64,000 nt of DNA. Origin: Malonomonas rubra. Lineage in GTDB: Bacteria; Desulfobacterota; Desulfuromonadia; Desulfuromonadales; Geopsychrobacteraceae. A program made the position numbers and the translations under genes. Positions 45,411 through 55,532 of this stretch are shown piece by piece; position 1 is the first letter of the stretch; the number at the start of each line of letters is the position of its first letter. The stretch is from contig NZ_QKAP01000013.1 of the NCBI RefSeq assembly GCF_003247215.1, positions 18,785 to 82,784 on the forward strand, in the 5' to 3' direction. The notes beneath the pieces were generated by a model. That model worked only from the letters and a program-made list of their open reading frames with translations, ran no database searches and was not told where the DNA came from.

Positions 45411-45445
45411 GGGGAGCGGCTGTAGAACGGCTGCTCCCCGTTTTT
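45411..45445 (+). terminator. terminator after pta
   Basis: GGGGAGC...GCTCCCC with an inner CGGCT/AGAACGG part, followed by GTTTTT. Confidence 0.85.
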
Positions 45446-45532
45446 GTTTGGCTGGGTTAATTGCGGGAAATTTATATGTTTTTTACATTGAAGAATTCTC
45501 TTTCTGGAGGGGTTATGTTAGACTCGTAAGCT

Positions 45533-46741
45533 ATGCCTAGCTTTGTCTGTAAAATAGGAACTGCCGATGGACGTGTGGTTGAAAAAGAATTCGATTCCAC
45601 GTCGAAAGAGCAGTTGAAAGAAAACCTGCAAGAGCAGGGATTCTACGTTTTTAAGATCCGGCGTAAATCCTTTCAACTTCTTTCTGCTGGAGAGCGGCAG
45701 ACCGGTCGTTTGAGTGGTCGCCGCTTTCTCTCTTTTAATCAGGAGTTACTCGTTTTGTTGCGTTCCGGTCTCCCGGTGGTGCAGATACTCGATACCCTGA
45801 TCGGGCAGATGGAGGCTGGCAGTTTTCGCGATGCTTTGACCGATATCCGTGAAGACATCAAAAGCGGCAGTGTACTCTCAGATGCTTTTGTCAAATTTCC
45901 GCGTTTTTTCCCGCCACTTTATGTTGCAGCTGTCAAGGCAGGGGAGAAAACCGGTGACTTGCCTGAAACCCTGTCCCGCTTCATGCAATATCAGAAACGG
46001 GTAGAAGCAATTCGCGCAAAAGTCAAAAGCGCCTCTTTTTACCCGCTGTTGCTAACCTCCGCAGCGGTTCTGGTTGTTATCTTTTTGATGCTTTTTGTCG
46101 TCCCGACCTTTACCCAAATTTATACCGATGCCAACGTGGAACTGCCGTTAATGACCCGCATATTAATGGCTTTTTCCGCACTGGTGAAAAATTACTGGTT
46201 CCTGCCGGTATTTGCTGGTGTAGGGGGGGGGATTTCTGCCAGAATGTTGCTGCGTACTTCCCGAGGCAAACTTAAGCTGGACAAAACGATTTTGGTGTTG
46301 CCGTTTTTGGGGCGGTTAAAGCTCGATTATGCGCTTTCCGGCTTCTGCAGAACGTTGGGTACGACCCTCGCCAGCGGTACGCCGCTAGTCCCGGCGATGC
46401 AGATGTCGCGGGGTACCTTGAATAATTTGAGCTTGGAGAAGGAGATGGTCCAGGCGATCCGGCGGGTTGAAGAGGGGACTTCCCTCTCTGATTCACTGGA
46501 GCGGACCGGCTTCTTCCCATCTCTCGCTTTGCGCATGGTCAGTGTTGGTGAAACCTCTGGTTCCTTGACCGATATGCTCAACGATGTTGCAGATTATTAC
46601 GAAGCTGAAGTTGAACACCGGCTGACCCGATTGACTACGCTGATCGAACCGATCCTGATGGTGACGATGGGGGTTCTGATCGCCTTCATTATTGTCGCCA
46701 TGTATATACCGATCTTCCAACTGGCTGGCACTGTCGGTTGA
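45533..46741 (+). CDS. gspF: type II secretion/pilus inner-membrane platform protein
   Basis: 402 residues. Two T2SSF domains (about 70-195 and 270-395) with three membrane helices; marks are FNQELLVLLRSGLPVVQIL, AAVKAGEKTGDLPETLSR, and the repeated SGFCRTLGTTLASGTPLVPA and MVSVGETSGSLTDMLNDVA. It anchors the assembly ATPase. First gene of a nine-gene cluster; gspE follows after 21 bp. GspF and PilC are close, so the exact name is by context. Confidence 0.93.
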   Translation: MPSFVCKIGTADGRVVEKEFDSTSKEQLKENLQEQGFYVFKIRRKSFQLLSAGERQTGRLSGRRFLSFNQELLVLLRSGLPVVQILDTLIGQMEAGSFRDALTDIREDIKSGSVLSDAFVKFPRFFPPLYVAAVKAGEKTGDLPETLSRFMQYQKRVEAIRAKVKSASFYPLLLTSAAVLVVIFLMLFVVPTFTQIYTDANVELPLMTRILMAFSALVKNYWFLPVFAGVGGGISARMLLRTSRGKLKLDKTILVLPFLGRLKLDYALSGFCRTLGTTLASGTPLVPAMQMSRGTLNNLSLEKEMVQAIRRVEEGTSLSDSLERTGFFPSLALRMVSVGETSGSLTDMLNDVADYYEAEVEHRLTRLTTLIEPILMVTMGVLIAFIIVAMYIPIFQLAGTVG

Positions 46742-46762
46742 GCTCTTGGGATGAAGAAATAA

Positions 46763-48481
46763 ATGAAGTTTAAACGAAAAATGATCGGCCGGATTCTTGT
46801 CGATATGGGCGCGATTACGACTGCTGAAATCGACATTGTCATGGAAAAACTGCAGGCTAGCGGAAAAAACTTCGGTGACACCGGAATAATCGAGGGCCTG
46901 TTTAGCGAAGAAGAGCTGGCCCAAGCGTTGGCTATTCAGTTTCAGTATGAATACATCGACTTAAGTGATCAGGTGCTCGATCCGGAGTTGTTGTCGCTGT
47001 TGCCGACCGATGTGCCGATGAAATACAATCTGGTTCCGCTCGATCAATATGACGGACACCTAGTTGTTGCCATTGCTGATCCTACGAATGTCGTGGCACT
47101 GGATAACCTCGAGTTGCAGCTCGGTCTGCAACTCGACCTGAAAATTGCCGCAAAAGGTCAGATCGAACGTCTGATCGAACGAGGGGCTGGGTCGCAGAGG
47201 GTTTTGCGAGAAGCATCAGAAGACTTTAAACTGCAGCTGATCAAGGAGACCGACAAGGGGGACGAAGTCCTCTCCATTGAAAAGCTGACGGCAGATACCA
47301 GCCCAATTATCCGCTTGATCGACTCAACCCTGTTTGATGCTTTGAAAAAGCGTGCGAGTGATATCCATATCGAGGCGACCGGTGAGGGGGTTGTGATCAA
47401 GTACCGCGTTGACGGAGTCCTCTATCAGGCGACCGAAACGATAGACGGTCGCTTTCAGGGGCCGATCATTTCACGGATCAAGGTTATGAGTGAGCTTGAT
47501 ATCTCGGAACGTAGGATTCCGCAGGATGGCCGTTTCAAGGTTCGTCTGGGGAACAAAGCGATCGACTTCCGGGTATCGATCATGCCGACGATCTTCGGTG
47601 AGGACGCTGTTATCAGGATCCTCGACAAAGAGTCGATTGCCGCTGACATGAAGGGATTAACTCTTGAAGTTCTCGGATTTGAGGAACGGGAGCGAATCAG
47701 GATCCGGAGCCGAATTCGGGAACCGTACGGGATGGTGCTGGTCACTGGACCGACCGGTAGCGGTAAAACCACCACTCTTTATGCGGCCTTGTCGGAGATC
47801 AATTCTGAAGAAGAGAAAGTGGTGACCATCGAAGACCCGGTTGAATACCAGGTCAAGGGAGTTGTGCAGATCCCGGTTAACGAGAAAAAGGGGCTGACCT
47901 TTGCCCGTGGCCTGCGTTCGGTGTTACGTCACGACCCGGACAAGATCATGGTTGGTGAGATCCGCGATCCGGAAACGGCGCAGATTGCAGTGCAGTCGGC
48001 TCTGACAGGTCATCTGGTATTTACCACGGTGCATGCCAATAATGTTTTCGATGTCCTCGGCCGTTTTCTGCACATGGGGATCGACCCGTACAACTTTGTT
48101 TCCTGCCTCAATTGTGTTCTGGCCCAACGGCTAGTGCGTAAGCTTTGCCCACATTGTAAAGAACCGATAACTCATGACCCTCAGTTGCTGCGCAATTATG
48201 GATTGAGCGAAGAACAGTGTGCTAAGGCTAATTTTCAGGATGCAAAAGGTTGTAAAGAGTGTAATGGATTGGGGTATGTTGGTAGAAGCGCCATCGTTGA
48301 ATTGCTGGAAATGAACGACGAGTTGAGGGAACGGATTGCAGATAAAAGTCCGGTGTCGGAATTAAAAAAACTGGCTCGTGCCAATGGCACGGTTTTTTTA
48401 CGCGAGGCCGCACTGGAAAAGGTTTTGCAGGGAGTAACCACTTTCCGTGAGATTGATCGCGTGACCTTTGCGGAGATTTGA
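46763..48481 (+). CDS. gspE: type II secretion/pilus assembly ATPase
   Basis: 572 residues. N-terminal MshEN/GspE-N domain; Walker [11 protein letters not shown] at 329-338; Asp box DPEKI-like DPDKIMVGEIRDPETA; His box TGHLVFTTVHANN; a C4 zinc module at Cys462, Cys465, Cys497 and Cys500. It drives assembly of the pseudopilus. GspE and PilB share these features. The next gene (GTG) starts 4 bp later. Confidence 0.94.
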   Translation: MKFKRKMIGRILVDMGAITTAEIDIVMEKLQASGKNFGDTGIIEGLFSEEELAQALAIQFQYEYIDLSDQVLDPELLSLLPTDVPMKYNLVPLDQYDGHLVVAIADPTNVVALDNLELQLGLQLDLKIAAKGQIERLIERGAGSQRVLREASEDFKLQLIKETDKGDEVLSIEKLTADTSPIIRLIDSTLFDALKKRASDIHIEATGEGVVIKYRVDGVLYQATETIDGRFQGPIISRIKVMSELDISERRIPQDGRFKVRLGNKAIDFRVSIMPTIFGEDAVIRILDKESIAADMKGLTLEVLGFEERERIRIRSRIREPYGMVLVTGPTGSGKTTTLYAALSEINSEEEKVVTIEDPVEYQVKGVVQIPVNEKKGLTFARGLRSVLRHDPDKIMVGEIRDPETAQIAVQSALTGHLVFTTVHANNVFDVLGRFLHMGIDPYNFVSCLNCVLAQRLVRKLCPHCKEPITHDPQLLRNYGLSEEQCAKANFQDAKGCKECNGLGYVGRSAIVELLEMNDELRERIADKSPVSELKKLARANGTVFLREAALEKVLQGVTTFREIDRVTFAEI

Positions 48482-48484
48482 CCT

Positions 48485-49417
48485 GTGTTTCATCGTAACT
48501 ACTTGGGATTGGAAATAACCCGTGATGGTTTGCGGGCAGTCGCTATCCAGCGCCGTGGCTCAGGAGTCGGTTTGAGTGGGGGGCAGACCCTGAAGTTCAG
48601 TGATGGGATATTGGTGCCGTCGGTAGTTGAGCCGAACGTACGTAACCCGGAACGGTTTGTTGATGCGGTTCGTGAAGTGCTTCTACCGCTGGCGAAAAAG
48701 GAAAAACGGATTGCGGTTGCTTTGCCGAATGCTGCCGGTCACCTTTATCTGCTCGATATTGATACCCCTTTCAAGAGTCATTCAGAGGGCTTGGATATTG
48801 TGCGCTGGAAGCTCAAAGAACTGTTGCCGCCAAAGTTGAATCGCTATGCTGTTGATTTTCAGGTTCTGGAGGAACGGGAATCGGACGGCAAACGGATTCT
48901 GGCTTCGGTTTTGGCAGAAAATGTTTTGACGCAATATGAAGAGCTTTTGTCGCAGGCTGGTTATTCTCCTGGGTTGATAGATTTTCAGACGTTTAACATG
49001 TACAACGCATATCATGCCAGGATTGAGTTGGGAACAGATTTTTTCCTGGTTGGCGTAGATGGCAGTCAGTTCTCCCTGCTGGCCTTTGAAAATCGCCTGC
49101 TTGATCTTTGCCGCACCAAAACAATTACTGAGAATCCAGAGCAGATTTTTCAAGAAATTAATCGGTCGATGGTCGGTTATCGGCGATCGCATGGGTCGAT
49201 GTCGCGAACTAAGATTCATTTGCACACTAACTGGTCGCAGCCGGAAGATTTGCAGGAGGCCGTCCAAGCTGCATTTGAAAAGGATGTCGAACTGTTACCA
49301 TCCCCCTTGAAATCCTTGCCCGGTTCACAAAGACTGAATGTGATAGATGCTGACGCCAAAGGGATGGCAACCGCTCTTGGCGTTGCCGAGCGGATGATTC
49401 AGAGAGTATCGCAATGA
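48485..49417 (+). CDS. PilM-like assembly protein
   Basis: 310 residues with an actin-like fold signature at the start (YLGLEITRDGLRAVAIQRRG) and weak similarity to PilM/GspL cytoplasmic domains. It starts at GTG 48485 with GGAG in the end of gspE, and overlaps the next gene by 4 bp. PilM binds the N-terminal tail of PilN and links the ATPase side to the periplasmic ring. Confidence 0.78.
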   Translation: MFHRNYLGLEITRDGLRAVAIQRRGSGVGLSGGQTLKFSDGILVPSVVEPNVRNPERFVDAVREVLLPLAKKEKRIAVALPNAAGHLYLLDIDTPFKSHSEGLDIVRWKLKELLPPKLNRYAVDFQVLEERESDGKRILASVLAENVLTQYEELLSQAGYSPGLIDFQTFNMYNAYHARIELGTDFFLVGVDGSQFSLLAFENRLLDLCRTKTITENPEQIFQEINRSMVGYRRSHGSMSRTKIHLHTNWSQPEDLQEAVQAAFEKDVELLPSPLKSLPGSQRLNVIDADAKGMATALGVAERMIQRVSQ

Positions 49418-49962
49418 GATTAACATTAAATCTAGCCAGCCGACGCTATGTTAATGAACGGGCTCTCAAGCTGTTTTGCCTGGCGCTGACGCTTCTTTTA
49501 GTTCTGTTGTTAATTTTGCAGGGTCAGTTATTGTTGCAAAGTCGTGAGCATAATCTGGCGTTTCGAGCGAATATCGAAAAGTTACAGGTACAGCTGAGTG
49601 GAAAAATTCCGGAACGCTTTACCAAAGAGCAGATTGCTGTTCAGCAACAGGAATTTGCTCAGGCTAAAGCGATCTTGCAGCAGGACGCTTTCCGTTGGAC
49701 TGCTCTTTTTGATCGTATGGAAAAGCTGTTGCCGAAAAATGTCAGTATCACCAGTTTCAGTCCTAATTATAAGTCCGGAAGTTTGATGATAAACGGAGTG
49801 GCAAAAAATCTGATTGATTTACAGGACCTGCTGGACAACTTGCACGCAGATTCGTTCAGTCAGGTTTTTTTGAAAAACCAAAGCCAGATTGAAGTCCTCG
49901 ATTATCAGGACCAGAAGCACTTGGCCATACAGTTTTCTATTCAGCTCGAGGGGGTATTCTGA
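49414..49962 (+). CDS. PilN-like inner-membrane protein
   Basis: 182 residues. It begins with LTLNLASRRYVNERALKL, which resembles the PilN N-terminal PilM-binding tail (INLLP-type). One membrane helix (about 20-42), a coiled coil, then a ferredoxin-like domain (KNVSITSFSPNYKSGSLMI). Overlaps pilM by 4 bp. Confidence 0.82.
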   Translation: MRLTLNLASRRYVNERALKLFCLALTLLLVLLLILQGQLLLQSREHNLAFRANIEKLQVQLSGKIPERFTKEQIAVQQQEFAQAKAILQQDAFRWTALFDRMEKLLPKNVSITSFSPNYKSGSLMINGVAKNLIDLQDLLDNLHADSFSQVFLKNQSQIEVLDYQDQKHLAIQFSIQLEGVF

Positions 49963-49964
49963 CG

Positions 49965-50536
49965 ATGTTGAAAAATCCCCTTCTGAAGACAATCTGGGAG
50001 CAGAGTCGCGTATGGGTGTATGTGATCGGAATTTTGGCGTCGCTTTCAATTGTAATCCTTTTCTATCAGACCCAGGTGGTTACACTTGAAACTGAGCAGT
50101 TACAGCATCGACAAAGTAGCTTGCAGAAGCAAGTACTGGCCCGAGAAGCGAAACTTTCTGAATCTGGCGTACCGGTTTCCGCTGTTGAACTGATGGAGGA
50201 TAATCTAAAGCAGTTTTCGCAGTTGATTCCTCCCAAACAGAAATTATCCGATTTCATTGGGGAACTTTTTCATTGGGCGGATGAAGCAAACCTTGAGATC
50301 CATCAGGTTTCCTATCAACCGAAAATAGACAAAGAGACCGAGTATCTTAATTACGGACTCAGTTTTTCGCTGCAGGGAACCTACAAACAGCTGAAAAAGT
50401 TTATGTATCTGCTTGAGAATTCCAAGCGGATTTTAATCGTTGACAAAATCGGACTGACAGGCAAGCGGAACAAAGACAACTCTACTTCGGTCAACCTGCA
50501 GATCAATCTGACCACTCTGTTCCAGGAGGTCCCGAA

Positions 50537-50540
<4 letters not shown>
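49965..50540 (+). CDS. PilO-like inner-membrane protein
   Basis: 191 residues. One membrane helix near 17-36, a coiled-coil segment, then a PilO-type domain (FIGELFHWADEANLEIHQVS, FSLQGTYKQLKKFMYLLENS). It is the usual partner of PilN. Two bases after the previous gene, 4 bp overlap with the next. Confidence 0.85.
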
Positions 50541-51235
<695 letters not shown>

Positions 51236-51289
51236 TATTTATAGATGTAAGGTATATAAGGAAAATCTGCAAATAGGAGTTTAACAAAT

Positions 51290-53902
51290 ATGCAATTTTT
51301 GATCAGACGATGGGCCGTTCGGTTCGCTTGTCTATTATTGTTGGCCTCATTGCTTGCAGGCTGTGCTGTCGGTACTCGAGAATTCAAAAAAGGAGAACAG
51401 GCCTTGACTGAAGGGAACTACGACCGTGCGGTTACCTCTCTTCTGTCGGCAGTTGAAAAAGACCCGAAAAGTTCGAAGTATCGCCTGAAGCTGAATCTAG
51501 CCAGAGATAAAGCCTCACAGACGCACAAACATTTAGGTGATAGCTTCTTTCAGCAAGAGCAGTACCTGTCGGCCAAGCAAGAGTACCAGCTGGCGGTTGA
51601 TATGGACGGGGCCAACTTTTCTGCTGCAGATGCTCTGTCGCAGACGGTCAAGCATCTGCAGGCGGAAAAAATGACTCAGGAGGCGGCTGCTTTGTTGAAG
51701 GAGCGACGGCGTCTGCAAGCAAAGAATACCGTCGAGCAGGCCCTTGGACTGGTTGCTGATTTCCAGCCAGCGTTGCGGTTGAAGCAGCAGATTGAGAAGA
51801 CCGCGCTGACCATTATTGACGGCGTTGAACTGGAGGTAACCTCCGACCAACCCATAACGCTAAATTTTACCAATGCCAAGCTGCCCGACGTTTTTGAAAT
51901 CCTGACCAGCCTGTCGGGAATCAATTTTATCCTCGATGAGGATGTGCGTGGAACCAATACGACCCTGTTTCTGGAAAATGCCACCTTTGCTCAGGCTTTG
52001 GAACTGCTGTTGAGGATGAACAAGCTGGACAAGAAGATACTTAACAGTAAGACGATTATTCTCTTTCCACAAACCCGGGACAAGCAGAAGCAGTTTGAAG
52101 ATCAGCTGATTCATACCTTTTATCTATCGAATATCGATGCCAAAAAGGCGGTCAACCTGCTGCGGACCATGTTGCAGATCCGCAAGATATATGTTCACGA
52201 AGAACTCAACGCGATCATCGTTCGCGATACCCCGCCGGTTATAAGGCTTGCCGCTAAAATTATTGAAGCGAACGATCGCTCTAATTCCGAAGTTGTCTTC
52301 GACCTTGAACTGATCGAGGTCAATCACACCGATACTAGGAATTTAGGTTTGAAGTTAAGTGATTACCAGTTGAGTGGCGGTGTAAGCCTTGGTGGTGAAA
52401 CGCTGGTTAAATCAGCGTTGGAGGCTGGGGCTACTGTCGCTGGGCTAGTTCCTGGAGGCACCGCAGCAGATGAATTCAGCTCTTTTTATACGCTGCCGAC
52501 AGCTACGTTCCGATTGGTGAAAACTCAGGTTGATGCAGAGGTGTTGGCCAGTCCCAAAATTAGGGTAAAAAACAAGGAAAAAGCCAAGGTACATATTGGC
52601 AGTCGCGAACCGGTTATTACTGTAACCACAAGTGGTACGGACAATGTTTCGGAAAATGTTCAGTATGTTGATGTTGGTGTAAAGTTGGATGTTGAGCCAA
52701 CGATTCAGTTGGACAACACCATCGTTACAAAAGTAGGTCTTGAAGTTAGTAACGTATCGGGCAGGCAAACAACTGATAACGGTACTGCTGTTATCACTAT
52801 TTCCACAACGAATGCAAATACCTCATTAACGCTAAAAGATGGTGAGCAAACTATTATTGGCGGTTTGATTCGTGATGATAAGTCGACCACCAAAAACAAG
52901 ATACCGATTTTGGGGGATCTCCCGTTTATAGGCGAACTGTTCAACGGTACAGACAAAAGCGATATCAAGCGGGAAATATTACTGTCGATCACCCCGCATA
53001 TTGTCAAATCGGTCACTTTGCCGGAACATGATGTGGCCAGTATCTGGTCCGGCGGGGAAGATGATTTGAAGGATGGCCGGAATTTCGGTTCTTTTGCAAG
53101 AGAGTATGAAGCTGGACAGAAAGGATTAGAACCAGAAGTTGATTATCGCCCAACCGATCTGGAAAGTGCCGAAGTGATGCCTGCGGCAGAGGAACCGGGT
53201 GGAACAACTACTCCTCCGGTTGTAGAAGAAAAAGCGCCACCTCAACCAGCGCTAGGACAGGGGCCGGCAGAAACTCAACCGGCAATGGTTCCGTCTCCAA
53301 CCGCGTTGCCAGCGCCAGAGACTGCAGCGCCTGAGACTGCAGCGCCTGAGACTGCAGCGCCTGAGACAGCAGCGCCTGAGACAGCAGCGCCTGGTTTCGT
53401 GACCGATTCTGAAGTCCCAACTCCTACAGCTGAGCCTGGTGTTGCTGTGACTGAAGTGCAGATGCCAACCGCTGAACCCCCCGCCGAAGTGGTGCCGAGG
53501 GTCTATGTACAGGGTTCTCAACTGGTTAAAGTAGGTGAGACCTTTTCGTTAGGTTTTCAAGTCGATGAAATCAAGGAGTTGTTCAGCGCTCCGCTGTATG
53601 TGCAATACGATGAAAACCTGTTCGAATTTGTCAGCGCAACGGAAGGTCCTTTTCTTAAACAGGGGATCAGTCCGACTATCTTTACTCACACTGTCTTGGA
53701 AGGTTCTGGTCGGGTCATCGTAGGTTTGAAGCAAGGCGCTGGGGGGAAAGGCGTCTCTGGTAGCGGTGAGCTGTTTATTATGAATTTTAAAGGCAAAACA
53801 GTGGGTAAGGGCACGATTGAGACGACCCGGACGAATTTCCGCAATCCGCGTGGTGTTCGTTTGAAGGTCGAGTCGACCGGTCTGCAGATTGAGGTTCAGT
53901 AG
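51290..53902 (+). CDS. gspD: secretin (GspD/PilQ-like) with C-terminal cohesin-like domain
   Basis: 870 residues. A lipoprotein signal with lipobox LLAGC (Cys25) is followed by tetratricopeptide-like repeats (40-150), an STN/N0 domain (ITLNFTNAKLPDVFEILTSL), secretin N domains, and the secretin core (about 330-580; VLASPKIRVKNKEKAKVHIG, LKDGEQTIIGGLIRDD, IPILGDLPFIGELF). After a Pro/Glu/Thr/Ala-rich linker the last 135 residues look like a cohesin domain (LVKVGETFSLGFQVDEI, YDENLFEFVSATEGPFL, SGELFIMNFKGKTVGKG). A cohesin-like module on a secretin is unusual outside this bacterial group. The protein forms the outer-membrane exit pore. Confidence 0.88.
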   Translation: MQFLIRRWAVRFACLLLLASLLAGCAVGTREFKKGEQALTEGNYDRAVTSLLSAVEKDPKSSKYRLKLNLARDKASQTHKHLGDSFFQQEQYLSAKQEYQLAVDMDGANFSAADALSQTVKHLQAEKMTQEAAALLKERRRLQAKNTVEQALGLVADFQPALRLKQQIEKTALTIIDGVELEVTSDQPITLNFTNAKLPDVFEILTSLSGINFILDEDVRGTNTTLFLENATFAQALELLLRMNKLDKKILNSKTIILFPQTRDKQKQFEDQLIHTFYLSNIDAKKAVNLLRTMLQIRKIYVHEELNAIIVRDTPPVIRLAAKIIEANDRSNSEVVFDLELIEVNHTDTRNLGLKLSDYQLSGGVSLGGETLVKSALEAGATVAGLVPGGTAADEFSSFYTLPTATFRLVKTQVDAEVLASPKIRVKNKEKAKVHIGSREPVITVTTSGTDNVSENVQYVDVGVKLDVEPTIQLDNTIVTKVGLEVSNVSGRQTTDNGTAVITISTTNANTSLTLKDGEQTIIGGLIRDDKSTTKNKIPILGDLPFIGELFNGTDKSDIKREILLSITPHIVKSVTLPEHDVASIWSGGEDDLKDGRNFGSFAREYEAGQKGLEPEVDYRPTDLESAEVMPAAEEPGGTTTPPVVEEKAPPQPALGQGPAETQPAMVPSPTALPAPETAAPETAAPETAAPETAAPETAAPGFVTDSEVPTPTAEPGVAVTEVQMPTAEPPAEVVPRVYVQGSQLVKVGETFSLGFQVDEIKELFSAPLYVQYDENLFEFVSATEGPFLKQGISPTIFTHTVLEGSGRVIVGLKQGAGGKGVSGSGELFIMNFKGKTVGKGTIETTRTNFRNPRGVRLKVESTGLQIEVQ
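53312..53392 (+). repeat. 15-bp tandem repeat coding PETAA
   Basis: Five near-identical units of GCGCCTGAGACTGCA, plus a partial sixth, inside the secretin gene, coding (A)PETAA repeats in the linker before the cohesin-like domain. The unit is a multiple of three, so copy-number change would keep the frame. Confidence 0.9.
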
Positions 53903-53920
53903 GTCTGTCGGAATAGGCTG

Positions 53921-54406
53921 ATGCGCAGATTTCGTCTTTTAAATAACTCTGGGCTGACGTTGATAGAACTGGTAATCGCTATGGCCTTGATGGCTATTTT
54001 AGCCGCCGTAGCGTTGCCGATGGCAGAGGTTACAGTCGTACGGACGAAGGAGCTGGAACTCCGGCGTGCGTTGCGTGATGTACGGACTGCTATCGATGAA
54101 TATCACGCAGATTACCAAGCCGCGGTTGAGCAGAAGAAGATTTTTGCCACAGTTGATGCTTCTGGCTACCCAGAAGAATTGAAAGCCCTGGTCGAAGGAA
54201 ACGATTGGGGGGGGCTCTATCCGTACAAGAAAAAATATCTGCGTCGTATCCCTCGTGATCCCTTTGATAGATATGACGATGGCTGGGGGTTGAGGTCTTA
54301 CGAGGATGAACCGGACTCCACGGTTTGGGGCGGCAACGATATTTATGATATCTATTCGCAAAGTGACGAAATTGCTTTGGATGGCACTTATTATCGTGAT
54401 TGGTAA
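53921..54406 (+). CDS. type II secretion pseudopilin 1
   Basis: 161 residues. A short leader (MRRFRLLNNSG) ends at the prepilin peptidase site G/LTLIEL with Glu+5, then the hydrophobic helix VIAMALMAILAAVALPM. The C-terminal domain resembles GspG (LVEGNDWGGLYPYKKKYLRRIPRDPF). No prepilin peptidase gene is in the window. It ends one base before the second pseudopilin gene. Confidence 0.9.
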   Translation: MRRFRLLNNSGLTLIELVIAMALMAILAAVALPMAEVTVVRTKELELRRALRDVRTAIDEYHADYQAAVEQKKIFATVDASGYPEELKALVEGNDWGGLYPYKKKYLRRIPRDPFDRYDDGWGLRSYEDEPDSTVWGGNDIYDIYSQSDEIALDGTYYRDW

Positions 54407-54814
54407 ATGATGAGGCGTATCAAGAAAAAAAATAATCGTGGTTTCACCTTGATAGAATTGCTGACCGTTATGGTAGTGATGGCTATTTTAGCGGCAATTG
54501 CCGTTCCTTCTTATCGGCGGAGCCAAGTCAAAGCCCGCGAATCGGTATTGGCTGAAGATCTCTACCAGATACGCAAGGCGCTCGATGCTTATTTTGCCGA
54601 TAATGCCGCGTATCCGGATACTCTTGATCAGCTGGTAAATAGCAAATATTTAAGGGCAATTCCGAACGATCCCTTTACCCGGTCCAGTGATAGCTGGGAG
54701 TGTGTTCCACCAGAACCGGCCGACAGCGGTCAACTCGCTGAGGGTGGCTGCTTCGATGTGCACAGTGGCAGTGATCTGGTTGGTGGCAACGGGATACCCT
54801 ATCGGGACTGGTAA
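54407..54814 (+). CDS. type II secretion pseudopilin 2 (GspG-like)
   Basis: 135 residues. Leader MMRRIKKKNNRG, cut before FTLIELLTVMVVMAILAAIA, and a GspG-type ending (ALDAYFADNAAYPDTLDQLV, KYLRAIPNDPFT). A GspG-like major pseudopilin. ftsE begins 6 bp after its stop. Confidence 0.92.
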   Translation: MMRRIKKKNNRGFTLIELLTVMVVMAILAAIAVPSYRRSQVKARESVLAEDLYQIRKALDAYFADNAAYPDTLDQLVNSKYLRAIPNDPFTRSSDSWECVPPEPADSGQLAEGGCFDVHSGSDLVGGNGIPYRDW

Positions 54815-54819
54815 AACGG

Positions 54820-55494
54820 ATGATCCAGCTGTTTAATGTGACCAAAAGTTACGGTGGCGAATCTGCAGCGGTTAAGGATTTGACCATCCAGATCCCCAAA
54901 GGCGATTTCGTCTATGTTACCGGCGCATCTGGGGCCGGGAAAACCACCTTCTTGCGGATGCTTTATGCCGCCGAAAAACCGACCAAAGGACAGATCCTGG
55001 TCAACAATCAGAATATCACTCGTATCCGCTCCAGCCAGATTCCTTATCTTCGGCGCAAGATCGGAGTCGTTTTTCAGGACTTCAAATTATTGCAGAGCCG
55101 TACCGTTTATGAAAACGTCGCATTCGCCCTGGAAGCCCAAGGCAAGAAGCGTTACGAAGTAAGCAAAAAGGTTTATCAGGCACTCAAAGAAGTCGGCCTA
55201 GAGCATCGTCTGCAGCGAAAACCACTGGAATTGTCTGGCGGAGAGCAACAGCGGATTGCCATCGCCCGGGCATTGGTGGTCGATCCGCTGATTCTGTTGG
55301 CGGATGAACCGAGTGGTAATCTCGATATGGAAGTTACTCTGGATATCATGGAACTGTTTAAAAAGGCCAATGCCCGAGGGACCACAGTGTTGCTTGCAAC
55401 GCATGACCACAGTTTGCATCAACGCTTTCCGCGGCGGGTGATTACTCTCGAAAAAGGGAAGCTGATCACCGATCAACAATCGCACCATAGCTAG
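54820..55494 (+). CDS. ftsE: cell division ATP-binding protein FtsE
   Basis: 224 residues. Walker A GASGAGKT at 35-42, signature LSGGEQQRIAIARAL, Walker B LILLADEPSGNLD. With FtsX it controls amidase activators at the septum. It starts 6 bp after the pseudopilin gene and may be cotranscribed with the secretion cluster. Confidence 0.95.
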   Translation: MIQLFNVTKSYGGESAAVKDLTIQIPKGDFVYVTGASGAGKTTFLRMLYAAEKPTKGQILVNNQNITRIRSSQIPYLRRKIGVVFQDFKLLQSRTVYENVAFALEAQGKKRYEVSKKVYQALKEVGLEHRLQRKPLELSGGEQQRIAIARALVVDPLILLADEPSGNLDMEVTLDIMELFKKANARGTTVLLATHDHSLHQRFPRRVITLEKGKLITDQQSHHS

Positions 55495-55532
55495 TTTAGT
55501 TTAGCTCTGCACTAACTCCGGAGGGTCCAGCT

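Noticed and set aside
53312-53392. Short tandem repeats as a possible CRISPR array
   Set aside because: The 15-bp units are contiguous without spacers and lie in frame inside the secretin gene.
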